Assembly (NCBI RefSeq): GCF_047948215.1
Contig: NC_134460.1
Span: 8,799,501 to 8,863,500 of the forward strand
DNA from: Lycorma delicatula
Taxonomy: Eukaryota; Arthropoda; Insecta; Hemiptera; Fulgoridae
Direction of reading: 5' to 3'
Length of the DNA stretch: 64,000 nucleotides
The notes under the pieces are model-generated. The model saw nothing but the letters and a program-made list of their open reading frames with translations, searched no databases and was not told the origin of the DNA. Shown piece by piece: positions 1 through 11,459 of the stretch. Every line of letters starts with the position of its first letter. The stretch's first letter is position 1. The position numbers and the translations under genes are program-made.

Positions 1-1868
1 TCTGACTGCGAAATAGTGAGGGCTGAAACGAAAAGTCGATCTACTTGTGCATAACTTAATAAAAGTTTTTTTTATGTTTTTTTCAATATAATTTTCAAAT
101 TCTATTTATTAAATTTTGAATTTTAGTTGCCATATACAAAAATAATCTATCCACTGCTTACTAAATTTTAATTTGGCGCCGATTTCTAAAAAAAAAACAA
201 TTTAATGAATAATTTAAAGGATTTTTTTTCAATTTGATTTTTTATCTTTTCCAGTAGTTATTTTTTTTTAATCTGTTTGTACATTGCAACAGGGAGAAAG
301 TATAAAAATCATACCAAAATTCATCTTTTCTTTTTATTTTAAAATCAGAATTTCTCGATACGAAGGAAAATAGAAAATGTAGAATGGTCAAATTGTCTTT
401 GTTTATATTTATGTGTTAGTATGTTTTGGTTTATATTTGTATTAATAAATGTGGATTGGATGCATAAAAACAAATTTTTAAATTTGGCATTGTAGTTTAC
501 ATATACGGATCATTGACGGGGTTAAAGTTAACAATCGGGATTCAAAATGTTGGAAAGATGAAGGTTAATTTTTCATGATTTGGAATATTTTGGTAACGTT
601 CTTGGAATTTTATTATTATTTATTAGTGGAGTTTATTATTTTTCTTTTTAATTGTTATTTATTATTCCCCCTCCAAAAAAAAAAATCAATAATTTAACGT
701 ATATCTAACTTAACGTGTAAATAATATCTTAAGTCTATTTTAACTTGCACTTACTGTAATAATGGAAATGATGATTTTAACAAAGCATTAAGTACAAGGA
801 GGACTACATTATATTTGACCTCCTTTAACTAGGCGATCAATGAAGATGGGTATAAAATTCAACTACTTGGAATCGTAAGCAAGCCTATATTCAATAGTTA
901 TATCTGAAATTACAACGTCTGTGTTTAAATATATTGATTAATACAAGTAATATGGCAAGGGTATATAGCTTACTTTATTGTTAATTTTTTTAATTATTTA
1001 CGTTTATAACTGTTTTTTTTAACAGTCTTAAAAATAATAATGTAGAGGTATTAAGCACTACTCATACCATTAGTAACTTACCAAACCCAAAGGTTTAAAC
1101 TACTGAATCATTATCTGTCCTTTACTACAGCTAGCTTTGATTTTTAATATATCTTTTTTTCAAAAATATTACAATCCAGAAGCAGTATAATGTTACTATG
1201 GATACTATGTATGGAGAACCATACATTACTATGGATAATAATGTATACTATCCAGAACCAGTTTGTATTCTACGTACTTTAGTTATTAACCTTATTGGTT
1301 ATAAATTATAGGAAAAACTCAAAAATTTTACATTACCGCCAGTTATGTTAAATAAACGAAGAGAAACATCGTTCATAATATCAAAATAAATATATCATCC
1401 ACAAATGGCCCTCCGGAAGTATCATATTACTCGATGTTTTGAGGTTGCTAGAGTTCTAAAATACTAACAATAATAATATTAATAAAATTTTAATACGTGC
1501 GTATGTATGTTTAAATGTTCGTATTAGTAATATTTTAATATAAATTATTAAATTTTATACGATGGGTGTAGTTTCGAGTAACAAATTTTATTGTACGTGA
1601 ATTTTTAAACTTAAGGGAGAGAGATGTTTTAGATATATTGTTTATTAAAGGGATTAAAGTTTATAAAAATTTTACTCGTACGTTTTTTATTGTTTTAAAA
1701 TTAATTAATAATTTTTGTAAACACTATCTACCATTAAAAGTGGAATAAAAGCATATCAAAAATTATAAAGCCCTTGAAAATATTAAATTTTTATTTATTT
1801 TCTGTAATTCCTACCTATTTATTTATTATAAAGATGTTTCTATTATATAAAGTTTTATTATATTATAC
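1..1868. other. AT-rich DNA, no gene recognised
   Basis: This stretch is AT-rich with many homopolymer runs. I see no open frame of useful length, no RNA gene and no recognisable transposon coding sequence on either strand. A short local duplication of an 'accatacattactatgga'-like segment lies near 1196-1260. Confidence 0.6.
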
Positions 1869-2245
1869 AATTTTACTTTCCCTTCTAGAGCTATAAGGAA
1901 AGTATTGGAATCGGTCCAATTAGGGGACTTATGCGTTTTTCACCGGATCTTGACGTTTTGACACTTAGGAACCCAAAAAACCGGATGGAAATTTTCCGGG
2001 TGTTAATGTTCTTATGTACATGTGTTCAATGTTGGCCTCTAAATCACCTTATATCTTCAGAACTATTGGACCGATTTTGACCAAACTTGGTCAGATTACT
2101 TCTGTATATGGAGCATTGATGCCTTTAAAATTTCAACTGAAATGGTCAACGGGTTGAGGCTGTAGAGCAAAGTCACCCTCAGTATCTCCAGATTTTGCCT
2201 AATTAAGGTCTTATTTTTCATAGGCATATTCGTTTATTATTATTA
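1869..2245 (+). repeat. Non-coding dispersed repeat led by a short hairpin
   Basis: The unit opens with an inverted repeat (TACTTTCC at 1874-1881, GGAAAGTA at 1897-1904) and continues into moderately GC-richer non-coding sequence. A second locus at 46231-46700 has the same architecture: an 8-bp hairpin followed by non-coding sequence of repeat character. I recognise the interior as the type of dispersed non-coding repeat common in hemipteran-like genomes, but cannot name it. The unit abuts the poly(T) of the LINE copy that starts at 2246. Confidence 0.45.
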
Positions 2246-3265
2246 TTTTTTTTTTGTCTTCAGTCATTTGACTGGTTTGATGCAGCTCTCCAAGATTCCC
2301 TATCTAGTGCTAGTCGTTTCATTTCAGTATACCCTCTACATCCTACATCCCCAACAATTTGTTTTATATACTCCAAACGTGGCCTGCCTACACAATTTTT
2401 CCCTTCTACCTGTCCTTCCAATATTAAAGCGACTATTCCAGGATGCCTTAGGATGTGGCCTATAAGTCTGTCTTTTCTTTTAACTATATTTTTCCAAATG
2501 CTACTTTCTTCATCTATTTGCCGCAATACCTCTTCATTTGTCACTTTATCCACCCGTCTGATTTTTAACATTCTCCTATAGCACCCCATTTCAAAAGCTT
2601 CTAATCTTTTCTTCTCAGATACTCCGATCGTCCAAGTTTCACTTCCATATAAAGCGACACTCCAAACATACACTTTCAAAAATCTTTTCCTGACATTTAA
2701 ATTAATTTTTGATGTAAACAAATTATATTTCTTACTGTAGGCTCGTTTAGCTTGTGCTATTCGGCATTTTATATCGCTCCTGCTTCGTCCATCTTTAGTA
2801 ATTTTACTTCCCAAATAACAAAATTCTTCTACCTCCGTAATCTTTTCTCCTCCTATTTTCACATTCAGCGGTCCATCTTTGTTATTTCTACTACATTTCA
2901 TTACTTTTGTTTTGTTCTTGTTTATTTTCATGCGATAGTTCTTGCGTAGGACTTCATCTATGCGTTTCATTGTTTCTTCTAAATCCTTTTTACTCTCGGC
3001 TAGAATTACTATATCATCGGCAAATCGTAGCATCTTTATCTTTTCACCTTGTACTGTTACTCCGAATCTAAATTGTTCTTTAACATCATTAACTGCTAGT
3101 TCCATGTAAAGATTAAAAAGTAACGGAGATAGGGAACATCCTTGTCGGACTCCCTTTCTTATTAGGGCTTCTTTCTTATGTTCTTCAATTGTTATTGTTG
3201 CTGTTTGGTTCCTGTACATGTTAGCAATTGTTCTTCTATCTCTGTATTTGAACCCTAATTTTTTT
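2246..3265 (-). mobile_element. RTE-like LINE family A, copy 1, 5'-truncated, frame open
   Basis: This is the 3' half of a non-LTR retrotransposon. The open frame runs from about 3265 down to the stop at 2260-2262, followed by six bases and poly(A) (poly(T) on +). It covers the reverse-transcriptase palm motifs (RQGCSLSPLLFNLYM, then FADDIVIL, the YXDD-type catalytic box) and a C-terminal tail ending SNQSND. It is interrupted by no stop. It differs from sister copies at a few residues, such as MKRIDE where others have MNGIDE. Homology to other copies stops at about 3265, where unrelated pseudogene sequence begins. I found no target-site duplication, and the lower flank is a different repeat, so one side may be rearranged. 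Assignment to the RTE clade rests on the very short 3' UTR and overall protein pattern. Confidence 0.85.
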
Positions 3266-4463
3266 GGACCCACAATTATTCCTTCTTTAATTTTTGAATC
3301 ACTAATTTTAAGAAACTTCTATTTTAAGTACATGAAACTAGGAGTTTTGTCCATGGCCTCATCGAAATTCTTCATTAATCCCAGTTTGATATGTAACGGA
3401 GGTAGATACACATTTTTAGGATTACACAATGGGTCATGTATCACATTTTTCTGTTAATGAATGAGTGATGCGCGTTTGGGCCATTCTTTTCTAATGCAGT
3501 GGTTTTTTCTGTCCCGACTATCCCGCTCATACAAAAAAACAACAGTACTTTGTGTAACCAAGCTGCAGACCAAGAATAAGTACATTTACCTTATAAATCA
3601 CCACAAAAAATTCCATTCATAAACTGTATACTGAAGCTTTTCCAATATAAAGTTTTCATATGCTTCTTTTATACTAGCAGAGTGAGCCACAGGTACTGAT
3701 GTGAATCTACTGTCGTTTTGCAGAAGCACAGTTTTTAATCCAACTAATAGAGGAATCAATGAACAAGCGCCATTCTGTTGTTTATGTTCATTACAAAGTG
3801 TCTTCATAATACAAGAAATGTCATTAGAAAACACTAAGCCATTTTCTTCAGAAAAATAGTCTTTAAATTCAGAAAGACAATTACGATAAGTACATAACTT
3901 TATATCTTTGTATTATTTTGAAGAAGATTCCATCCTTTTAGCCTGGCAGCAAGCATTTCACACTGTTTTTTTTGGATGATCTCGTATGAGATCGTTAACA
4001 TTTTCTTCAGTCAATAAATGAGACTCAGATGAACTGCTTAGTTCAAAAGTTGTATCACCAGAATCTGTTTCTTTTTCTTCCTTACTTCCATCAGCCTCTG
4101 AGCTCTCTTCACCTAATGTCTCATGTGGCTTTGGTAAGGGCAATTTTTCGCAATGTGAAACTGGTCTCATTGCAGATTGGAAGTTCGGGTACACCACTGT
4201 GTTTTGCTTTTCACGTAATCCGTTTAATGTGTTAAGCAGAAATAACAGTATGAAGAGTTTTCTCTAGTATTTGGGTTTCCTCTAAATCATAGGGATTGCA
4301 AATGATATGTGGATGTGCAATTTTTCAATACAGTCAGAAGCCTAGAACACGATAAACAACAGATGTGTGGGGCCAGGCCCTCGTTTGGTCCCCTTACTTT
4401 ACACCCAGAATAATGCTCATAACACTTTTTTACTAATGGAGTAAGGTTTCGCTTTTGGAACTT
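3266..4463 (-). pseudogene. Pseudogene of a multicopy arthropod protein family, function unknown
   Basis: Read on the minus strand in several frames, this stretch gives in order: FQKRNLTPLVKKCYEHYSG; RGPNEGLAPHICC; SFAIPMI with TAG in place of the expected Trp; SYCYFCLTH; YPNFQSAMRPVSH; an acidic Ser/Glu-rich segment; YRNCLSEFKDYFSEENG; SIKEAYENF; GLQLGYTKYCCFLYERDSRD; DPLCNPKNVYLPPLHIKLGL; and finally GIIVGP. I recognise this order from a repetitive, uncharacterised arthropod protein family rich in paired Cys residues. I know no established function and do not propose one. Frameshifts (for example near 3590 and 3460) and in-frame stops (for example within the segment at 3300-3330) show that it is dead. 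The C-terminal end is cut at 3265, where LINE copy 1 begins, and the N-terminal side ends against an R1-like LINE poly(T) near 4464. Confidence 0.7.
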
Positions 4464-4837
4464 TTTTTTTTTTTTACAGTGTTGCTGAGAAATACCATTT
4501 ACGTACCCTGGGGGAGTGTCGGACTCGTACAGATTCGGCTAGATGTTGCTATCAGAACCTATGTGTGCCCGTACCCTACCTATGCAGACGAGTGATGTCT
4601 CTGCAGAGGACTGTCCTTCACCACTTCGCTCTCTGTTTAGTTTACGTCTTGTGGTCTTCCTAACCACCAGTAGTGTATGTTACACATTGACGCTGTTTTG
4701 TGGAGGTTATCCCTCATCTCTTGTCATTCCGTCCTCTCTTCTTTTGGTTGTGAATACATCTGTTACGTATCTCACCACAGTGTTAAATTTATCTCTGCTG
4801 CTTAACATCACCTGTATTATCGCGTCAGTTGTTATAG
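4464..4837 (-). mobile_element. R1-like LINE 3' end with poly(A)
   Basis: On the minus strand, 4690-4850 reads EPILGRPITTDAIIQVMLSS followed by a VVRYVTDVF-type segment and a stop. This is the usual C-terminal tail of R1-like ORF2 proteins. A GC-richer 3' UTR and a poly(A) tail (poly(T) at about 4465-4480 on +) follow. Only the last 50 or so codons remain. The plus-strand frame at 4543-4863 is an antisense shadow. This element lies head-to-head with the next one. Confidence 0.6.
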
Positions 4838-5300
4838 GTCTGCCCAAGATGGGCTCCAAATAGAAGAGAAATTTCGGACAACGGACTTACACCTGAAAAC
4901 CTCTTAAATTGGATGGTCTATAGTGACGATAACTGGGATCGGTTCCGTAGGTTTGCCGGGGAAATCTTACGCACCAAGGAAGAAGAGGACAGAAGAAGGG
5001 GTTTGTGAAATTAGGGTAGGGAGGACAGTCCCTCCGTGGAGGGCCCGTACGCCGTGGTGTGCGGGTTCCTGAGAAGGGGAGGAACTCCTGGGGAGTGTGG
5101 GACAAATAAAAGATCGAGTCCCGGTTGGCGGTGCCGCTCCTGCGGGTGCCTCGGTGCTTAGTGGGGGCGGTACCGCTGATTAGAGGCAAAGACATAATGA
5201 CCGAGACCCGGTTCCCTGCTGAGGGGATGGGAGGTGGCGTAGCCATACCCCGTCTCCGAGGCGGGGGATTAGAGGCAGGCGAATAAAATAAAATTAAAGA
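4838..5300 (+). mobile_element. R1-like LINE 3' end
   Basis: The plus strand reads VCPRWAPNRREISDNG, then LTPENLLNWM and FRRFAGEILRTKEEEDRRR before a stop near 5008. This matches the segment that follows the C-terminal Cys/His cluster in R1-like ORF2 proteins. About 290 bp of GC-rich 3' UTR follow. The 5' end is truncated at the junction with the minus-strand R1-like piece, and the two tails differ in sequence, so they are separate insertions or families. A 177-codon minus-strand frame over 4887-5420 is antisense to this. Confidence 0.65.
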
Positions 5301-5545
5301 GAAATATTTCGGTTCAGAAAAATCGTAGACATACAAAAAATAGAAATTAAAAATCTGAGTGGCCTTCCAGGTGATTTCTGTTCGAAAAAGATCCTTTCTT
5401 TCAGGTGACTGAATCAGCATTGGATATTGTTTTCATTCAGTGACTTTTTCATTTGTATATCAGAATGCAAGTAATGCTAAAATTATCAGAAAACACTTAA
5501 ACAGAAAACACAGTGAACAAATAAAAACTTAACAACAATACAGAA

Positions 5546-6790
5546 ATTGATGCAGTGGTAGAAATAGTTACGCGAACTCTTCAGGTGTAGATTCTTAGCG
5601 TTGCCAACCAAATTTCTAGAGCTGAGAGGATCCTAACTGCCTTGAATGGGCTGATGTCATCATATGTAGCGCCAAGGGCCTCCTAAGGCAGGGTCATTTT
5701 CCGACGACGGTGTTATTTGTTATTTTGAACTGCACTGGTTTCGGATGCAGCGATTAATATCCAGCAGAATCGGATGAAACTGGTCAGAGTTCACCGCAAA
5801 TCCCTACTAGGTGTGATGACAGCCTACCGGACAGCATGGTATGAAGCATTATGCGTTTTATCGGGAATTCCCCCATCAACCTACTGGTCCAAAAGCGAGT
5901 TGGCAAACATTCTGGTTGCACTAAGTCTGAATTTAGGACAAGGACTCTGCACATCTGGCAAGAGTAGTGGCGCATGGGTGTGAAGGCAGCTTGGACCAGA
6001 CGATTTATACAAGATATGACGGCATGGTATATTAGAGAACGTGGCGAGCTGGGTTTTTACAGGACGCAACTGTTATCGGGCCACGGAAACTGTGAAGTTT
6101 GCACAAGATTGGCAGGAGAGAATCATCGGCTTACATGTATTGCGGAGTTTGCTTTATGGTAGAACACACACTATTTCAGAGTAGGGGGAACTGCGCAGGC
6201 GCGTTGGTATTACTGACCTGAAACCAGAAGAGTTGATAGCATATATGTTAGCATCCAAAACTGGTTGGAGAAGGGATGACAAATTTGCGAGAACGTTGGG
6301 TGTAAATATGAAAAGGGCAGAAGAAGGGGTTTTTATTTAGTGTAGGTATGGGTAGTACAGCCTCAACCGGTAGGACTAGCATGCCGAGGCGTGCTGATTC
6401 CGATCAGCGGTTGGGGACTCCTTGGGAGATCAGGTTGGAGTTAAATTAAAGACAGAGTCTCCACTGCTGGGTGGGGGCCCGGGAACGACATAGTCGGGCC
6501 CGATTTCCCGTCGTGGCGGTTAAAGGAAGGCAGTTGACTGACCGAGTCCCGATCCCTGGAGGGGGGCCCAGGAACACCATAGGCGGGCCTGGTTAACCCT
6601 CCCTGGAGATTTGGGGCAGGCGATTTAAAGATCCTACCGATGTGCCGATCTGCCATACCGGACGTTCTGCTGATAGGCGACGGAGCTCTTTTAAGTTAAA
6701 AGACACTCTCCTGGGCTGAGCTTTTTACTTGATTGTATTTCCGGCTCAGGGGAGTAGGGAAAAATCAAATTTCTAAAAATATCCCTAATG
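5546..6790 (+). mobile_element. R1-like LINE remnant: end of RT, tail and 3' UTR
   Basis: The plus strand carries the C-terminal half of an R1-like reverse transcriptase. The clearest blocks are NRMKLVRVHRKSLLGVMTAY and YEALCVLSGIPP (about 5768-5880), then LLSGHGN (about 6070) and LTCIAEF. The tail DLKPEELIAYMLASKTGW, with the stop near 6340, corresponds to the post-zinc-knuckle region. Reading requires several frame changes, and in-frame stops occur (near 5984 and 6160). About 440 bp of GC-rich 3' UTR follow, with repeated 'gggcccgggaac'/'gggcccaggaac' motifs around 6477 and 6567. The end lies near the A-rich stretch at about 6750-6790. The flank between 5301 and 5545 is unassigned. Confidence 0.65.
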
Positions 6791-7043
6791 CTTTTGGTAA
6801 CATCCGTAGCAGTTTATTTTAAATAAAATGGCGCATTTTTTAAAGGTGTTCGTAAAATAACGGTGGGGTTATTTTATGAAGTATAGCATTTTACGGGTCA
6901 AATATGAAAAAAAGAAAAGAAATAAAGCTTATGAAATATGGCGTTAGGAAAGAATGAATAAAATTAAATTGATTAATAAAGTATGAAATGAAGAAATTTA
7001 AAAAGAATTAAACGAAAGAAATTTGTGGCAGTATCTAGTAAAA

Positions 7044-7515
7044 CATCAAAAATTAATTTAAATGTCAGGAAAAGATTTTTGAAAGTGTATGTTTGGAATG
7101 TCGCTTTATATGGAAGTGAAACTTGGACGATCGGAGTATCTGAGAAGAAAAGATTAGAAGCCTTTGAAATGTGGTGCTATAGGAGAATGTTAAAAATCAG
7201 ATGGGTGGATAAAGCGACAAATGAAGAGGTATTGCGGCAAATAGATGAAGAAAGAAGCATTTGGAAAAATATGGTTAAAAGAAGAGACAGACTTATAGGC
7301 CACATACTAAGGCATCCTGGAATAGTCGCTTTAATATTGGAAGGACAGGTAGAAGGGAAAAATTGTGTAGGCAGGCCACGTTTGGAGTATGTAAAACAAA
7401 TTGTTGGGGATGTAGGATGTAGAGGGTATACTGAAATGAAACGACTAGCACTAGATAGGGAATCTTGGAGAGCTGCATCAAACCAGTCAAATGACTGAAG
7501 ACAAAAAAAAAAAAA
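7044..7515 (+). mobile_element. RTE-like LINE family A, copy 2, with 11-bp target duplication
   Basis: This is a short 5'-truncated copy with an open frame ending at the stop 7496-7498. It encodes only the region after the reverse-transcriptase palm: SKINLNVRKRFLKVY, LYGSETWTIG, CYRRMLKIRW, RLIGHILRHPG and GRPRLEY, through SNQSND. It is flanked by a direct repeat ATCTAGTAAAA at 7033-7043 and 7516-7526, after the poly(A). This marks a clean target-primed insertion and a recent origin. Confidence 0.9.
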
Positions 7516-7599
7516 ATCTAGTAAAAAGTGAAGTATTAGATCAATAAGACCCTCGTATTCAAATAATGTAAAATGTCATTTTGTTATAATGTAAACGTT

Positions 7600-7775
7600 A
7601 ATTTGGTTATACAAGGACAAGTAGAACTTAAAGCTGTACAGGAAAAGAAAGATTGATAAACATAAAACATAACGTCTGATGTAATAATTAAAGTTAAAGA
7701 ATAAGCAGAGAATAGAAAGACAGAGAAGTGCATCAAACCAGTAAAATGACTAATGATTAAAAGAAAAAGAAGTGC
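7600..7775 (+). mobile_element. Old relic of an RTE-like 3' end
   Basis: The segments 'aaggacaagtagaa' near 7611 and 'gtgcatcaaaccagtaaaatgact' near 7729-7753 match the corresponding parts of family A (the EGQVEG region and the terminal SNQSND region) in the correct order, with heavy divergence and deletion between them. It is followed by an A-rich tail. This may be an older subfamily; the short matching segments limit confidence. Confidence 0.4.
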
Positions 7776-9590
7776 GAAAGAATATATTAATGTTCTATTG
7801 CCCTAATAACTACACCAAGAAGCAATTGTGTAAAAGGTTTTTTTTTCTAAATATATACCAATAGATAAAAAAAATAAACTTGTGAAATAATATTTATTTT
7901 ACATAAAAAATATTTAACTGTTAAAAAATTAATTGTATAATTATACAATTATACAATTTATAATTAAATTTTTCGTATCATAAAATGAGTAGAAAATAAA
8001 ATTAAAATAATTTAATAATAGAGAGGAGCGAAACACTTTTAAAACTTAAATTAAAACTGTGTTGTAATTATTTTAAGAAATAGGAGTATTTTATAAAGAG
8101 TATTTTAATTGAAGAAAATAAACTTATTAAAATTATTTAAATATTAATTAAAACTTTTCTTTTATTAATTTATAAGTTTACAAAACAATTATTTTATGAT
8201 ATAAACGCATAAATAAAATTAATGGGATATATCCAAACTTCTATCTGTAAATTGTGTAATTGATTAAATTACGAAACTTTATTAGTAGTTAATTAGCAAC
8301 ATTAACATGTATAATCGGATCATATTTAGATTATATTATAATGTAAAATGATTTTATTGTAAAATAACTAATCCTAAATAGTCTTTTTCGCAAAATTTAT
8401 AAAATCGTGATATCTTGTTAATTAATTGATAAAAGTTTGGCCCTTATCAGGAATTGAAACCGATGCATTTAGTTTAGTAGTCATAATGATACTTTTTACC
8501 ATTAATTACATACAATATTTGTTGGCGATAATATAATTTTCATACATGATTTTATTTTTTATTACAAACTATGGTTTTTCTAATAAACTAATAACATTGA
8601 ATTTTAACTAAAAAGTTATTTAGTGAAATAAAATAGTATGTCAAAGGAAGAGACAAATAGTTCCAATCTTCATATTGGGCTGATTTTTTTAGTTTTTTTT
8701 TTTTTTTTTTTAATTTCTTAAAAGGATATATATATATATATATTTGGGAATCGGAATATATATTTGGTATACCTATATGTTGCTATGTAGTATTTGATAT
8801 AAACCTGTCCATTATAAAATTCACAAAACATAGTTTTAATAAAAAAAATTTAATCACAGTAACGTAGACTGCATAATAAAAAAATTAACACAATAAAAAT
8901 AAATACATAAAACCAGAAAATAAAATAAATTACATTATTATTCCTGAACTGGAAAAAAGAGTTTGTAAAAAAAACCTTTGCTTAAGGAAGTCTTTCATTT
9001 TTATAACGTTGATATTTTACTGAAAATGTTTAATGAATAATATTATATTGATTTTACAAATAAGTTGTTTTGTGACTGTGACATTTACATCTACAGATAT
9101 TGAAAGAGGTTCACAAATATTGTATTAAAATGTGTCATTGCTGATTTTTATAATGATAAAATCATTCATGTAATTAAGAAAAAAAAAATGAATGAATCTT
9201 TAATTACGGAAGTACCTTTAATATAATTATCGGTTATCAAAATGTTACATTAATTTATTTTACTAAAAATATACTTTAAAATTACATTTGTAACCCAAAA
9301 TAAAAACTTCAATATATCGTGAGATACATTCACAACAAAATTATATATAACTATACGTAAATATTTTTAATTTTATAAGGAAAAATTATTAAAATATTTA
9401 TATATCAACTTATTCTAAATAATCTTACCTTGTATGCAGAATAATGGTGTTAATAACAAAACAGGATAAAATTTATAATACATATTTTTTAACATTATAT
9501 ATAAAAAATACTATTATTAAAAAATAAATAAAATTATACAAAAAACAGTGATATAACAATACAAAGACTAACAAATCATAATTTAATGGA
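7776..9590. other. AT-rich DNA with a short (TA)n tract, no gene recognised
   Basis: The composition is strongly A/T. A (TA)n microsatellite lies at 8726-8743, just after a long poly(T) run. I see no coding potential or recognised repeat on either strand. Confidence 0.55.
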
Positions 9591-9735
9591 GCGATTTCTA
9601 TACGACGCCGCAATAAAAGAGGGTAATGTTAGCGTCGTGACGCCTGTTGTGTAGTGCCCCGCGTCTCCGAGCAGACTGCGTTCTGGCATAGTATAACCGT
9701 CGACCAAAACACGCGCGCTGAAATCGACTAATTTG
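9591..9735. other. Isolated GC-rich patch of unknown nature
   Basis: This block of about 145 bp contains many CpG dinucleotides in an otherwise very AT-rich region of several kilobases. Its edges carry a 7-bp inverted repeat (CGATTTC near 9593, GAAATCG near 9720). No translation in any frame resembles a known family. It could be the core of a small non-autonomous element, a regulatory or CpG-rich patch, or an unrecognised RNA gene. Confidence 0.3.
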
Positions 9736-10734
9736 TACAATTGATTTTTTTTTAAGTTTATTAAAAATATAACTTCAATTTTAATTTATATAATGTTATC
9801 GATATTAAAAATAAATTATAATGATTATAATTCATAATGAATTAAAATTGTTTTCTGGTTTAGTTAATGGATTAATATTTTTACGTATTAATTAAGTATA
9901 AAATACTTTAATTTTTAACATTCTAACTTGGTTGATATTAGAAGTATCTCTTTAAAAAATGGTACTTATATTATTTGCAATAAATAAATAAATCATTTTA
10001 TTAAGCCAAAAATGTGTATACGGTTAGTAGTAAATTTAATAAATCTAGCTATAGGTTTGGGATTTTTCATCAATTATAATATTCGACTACAGAAGTTAAG
10101 CTATTAGCTTAAATAACCCCATCAAAAATGTATTGTAGTATTATAATAGTTTATTGAAAAATTTCAATAAGAAAACAATGTTTTTAATTAAAAATTATTA
10201 AGTACAAAATTCGTCAGTATAAGGGATAAATGAATTTCAAGTAAACATATACTTACAATTTGTCTTCTAAATTTTTCTATAACAGGTGCTACACTTTCTA
10301 AATTATCATGAATAAATTAATATTATTCATTTTATGAAAATTTATAGAAATATGCTACAAGACATTCTTTTCATAAAAACTATTGTACAGTTTCTTCCAC
10401 AATAAGTGTTACATATCGTTATACTTTTTAATTTTAATAACTAAAAATCAAAGAGATATTATCAATTCTAATTAAAGAACTCCAAGAAATAAAGATATCT
10501 ATTTATTTTATTAGAAGTTTAGTAAAATTAAATAATTGCAGAACAACAAAAAATTATTATTCTAATCAATGAGTTACAACTATGAAAAACGATATCGAAG
10601 AAATTGGAAATTCACCACACGTAAAACAGAAACTCAAACCAAATTGTATAACACATCCGTTGGTGTAAAAACAAGATTACAAAGAATTCACAAAATATAA
10701 ATAAAAATAAAAAGTGAAAGATTTAATTAAGTAA
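9736..10734. other. AT-rich DNA, no gene recognised
   Basis: I see no open frame of useful length, RNA gene or transposon coding sequence here. Confidence 0.55.
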
Positions 10735-11090
10735 TATAGATATCCCAAGAAAAAGGAAGAAATTTTGAGGACATCTACTCGTGAAAATAATGTAAAAGGT
10801 TCGTTATAAACATAAATCTGGAAACGGTTTGTTTTCAAGTTACGACTAGCGAAAGATATCGCTGGGATTTCAACTCTTCTTAAAAAAAGACGCTCTAGTG
10901 TAATTTTTGGGACCCAAATTAAAGAGTAAAGTTGGTTTTTTCACATATATTAAAATATTGAGCTGTGAAATAGGGAAAACCAGGTCCCAGACATATAACT
11001 CCAGTAGCTTTTATGATATCCAACGTAAAACGCAAATTCATTGTCGAAAAACACGACACGTAAATGTTATTGTCGTGTAAAATTTTCATA
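10735..11090 (+). repeat. Dispersed non-coding repeat, copy 1 of 3
   Basis: The sequence aligns by eye, with moderate divergence, to the reverse complement of 51950-52295. Shared blocks in order include 'cgactagcgaaagat', 'gtaatttttgggacccaaatta', 'gagctgtgaaatagg' and 'ctccagtag' followed by 'acgtaaaac'. A shorter third copy of the first part lies at 49795-49965. No copy encodes a protein. This is probably a non-autonomous element or an internal part of a larger one; the superfamily is unknown. Confidence 0.55.
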
Positions 11091-11459
11091 TTTTCATTAT
11101 TATAATATATGAGCATTTGAAATGATATCAACCTCCCTCAAAGCAGTAGAATCTTTTCACGCGTATTCCCTCAGGTGACCAAGATAAAATCAATTTATTG
11201 TTATCTATTTAAGGTAATTAATTATCATTATTCATATTGGGAGAGGCATTTTACTGCTGGAAAAGCTTTCGTTGATCACTCAGACGTATGTTGTTAATTA
11301 ATTTTTGAAGTGAAAACTTCATTAGGCGCGTTGTGTCAGAATTTTTTGTACATACAAATTACATGGGGAAAAAAATTTACATAATATCACATTATGTAAA
11401 AAAAAATGTGGAAAAATTATGTAAAAAAAGACTACCTGGGTTATTACTATGAGATGTAA
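11091..11459. other. AT-rich DNA, no gene recognised
   Basis: Nothing recognisable is seen here. It includes a short near-duplicated 'ttacataatatcacattatgtaaaaaaa' area around 11378-11430. Confidence 0.5.

Noticed and set aside
4543..4863. 106-codon hydrophobic plus-strand frame
   Set aside because: It is antisense to the R1-like tail and 3' UTR on the minus strand, which show family motifs.
4464..5300. Twin-priming (5' inversion) of a single LINE
   Set aside because: Both halves have their own stop codon and 3' UTR, and their protein tails differ, so they are two elements.
4887..5420. 177-codon Pro/Arg-rich minus-strand frame
   Set aside because: It is antisense to the plus-strand R1-like tail and its GC-rich 3' UTR; the low stop frequency follows from composition.
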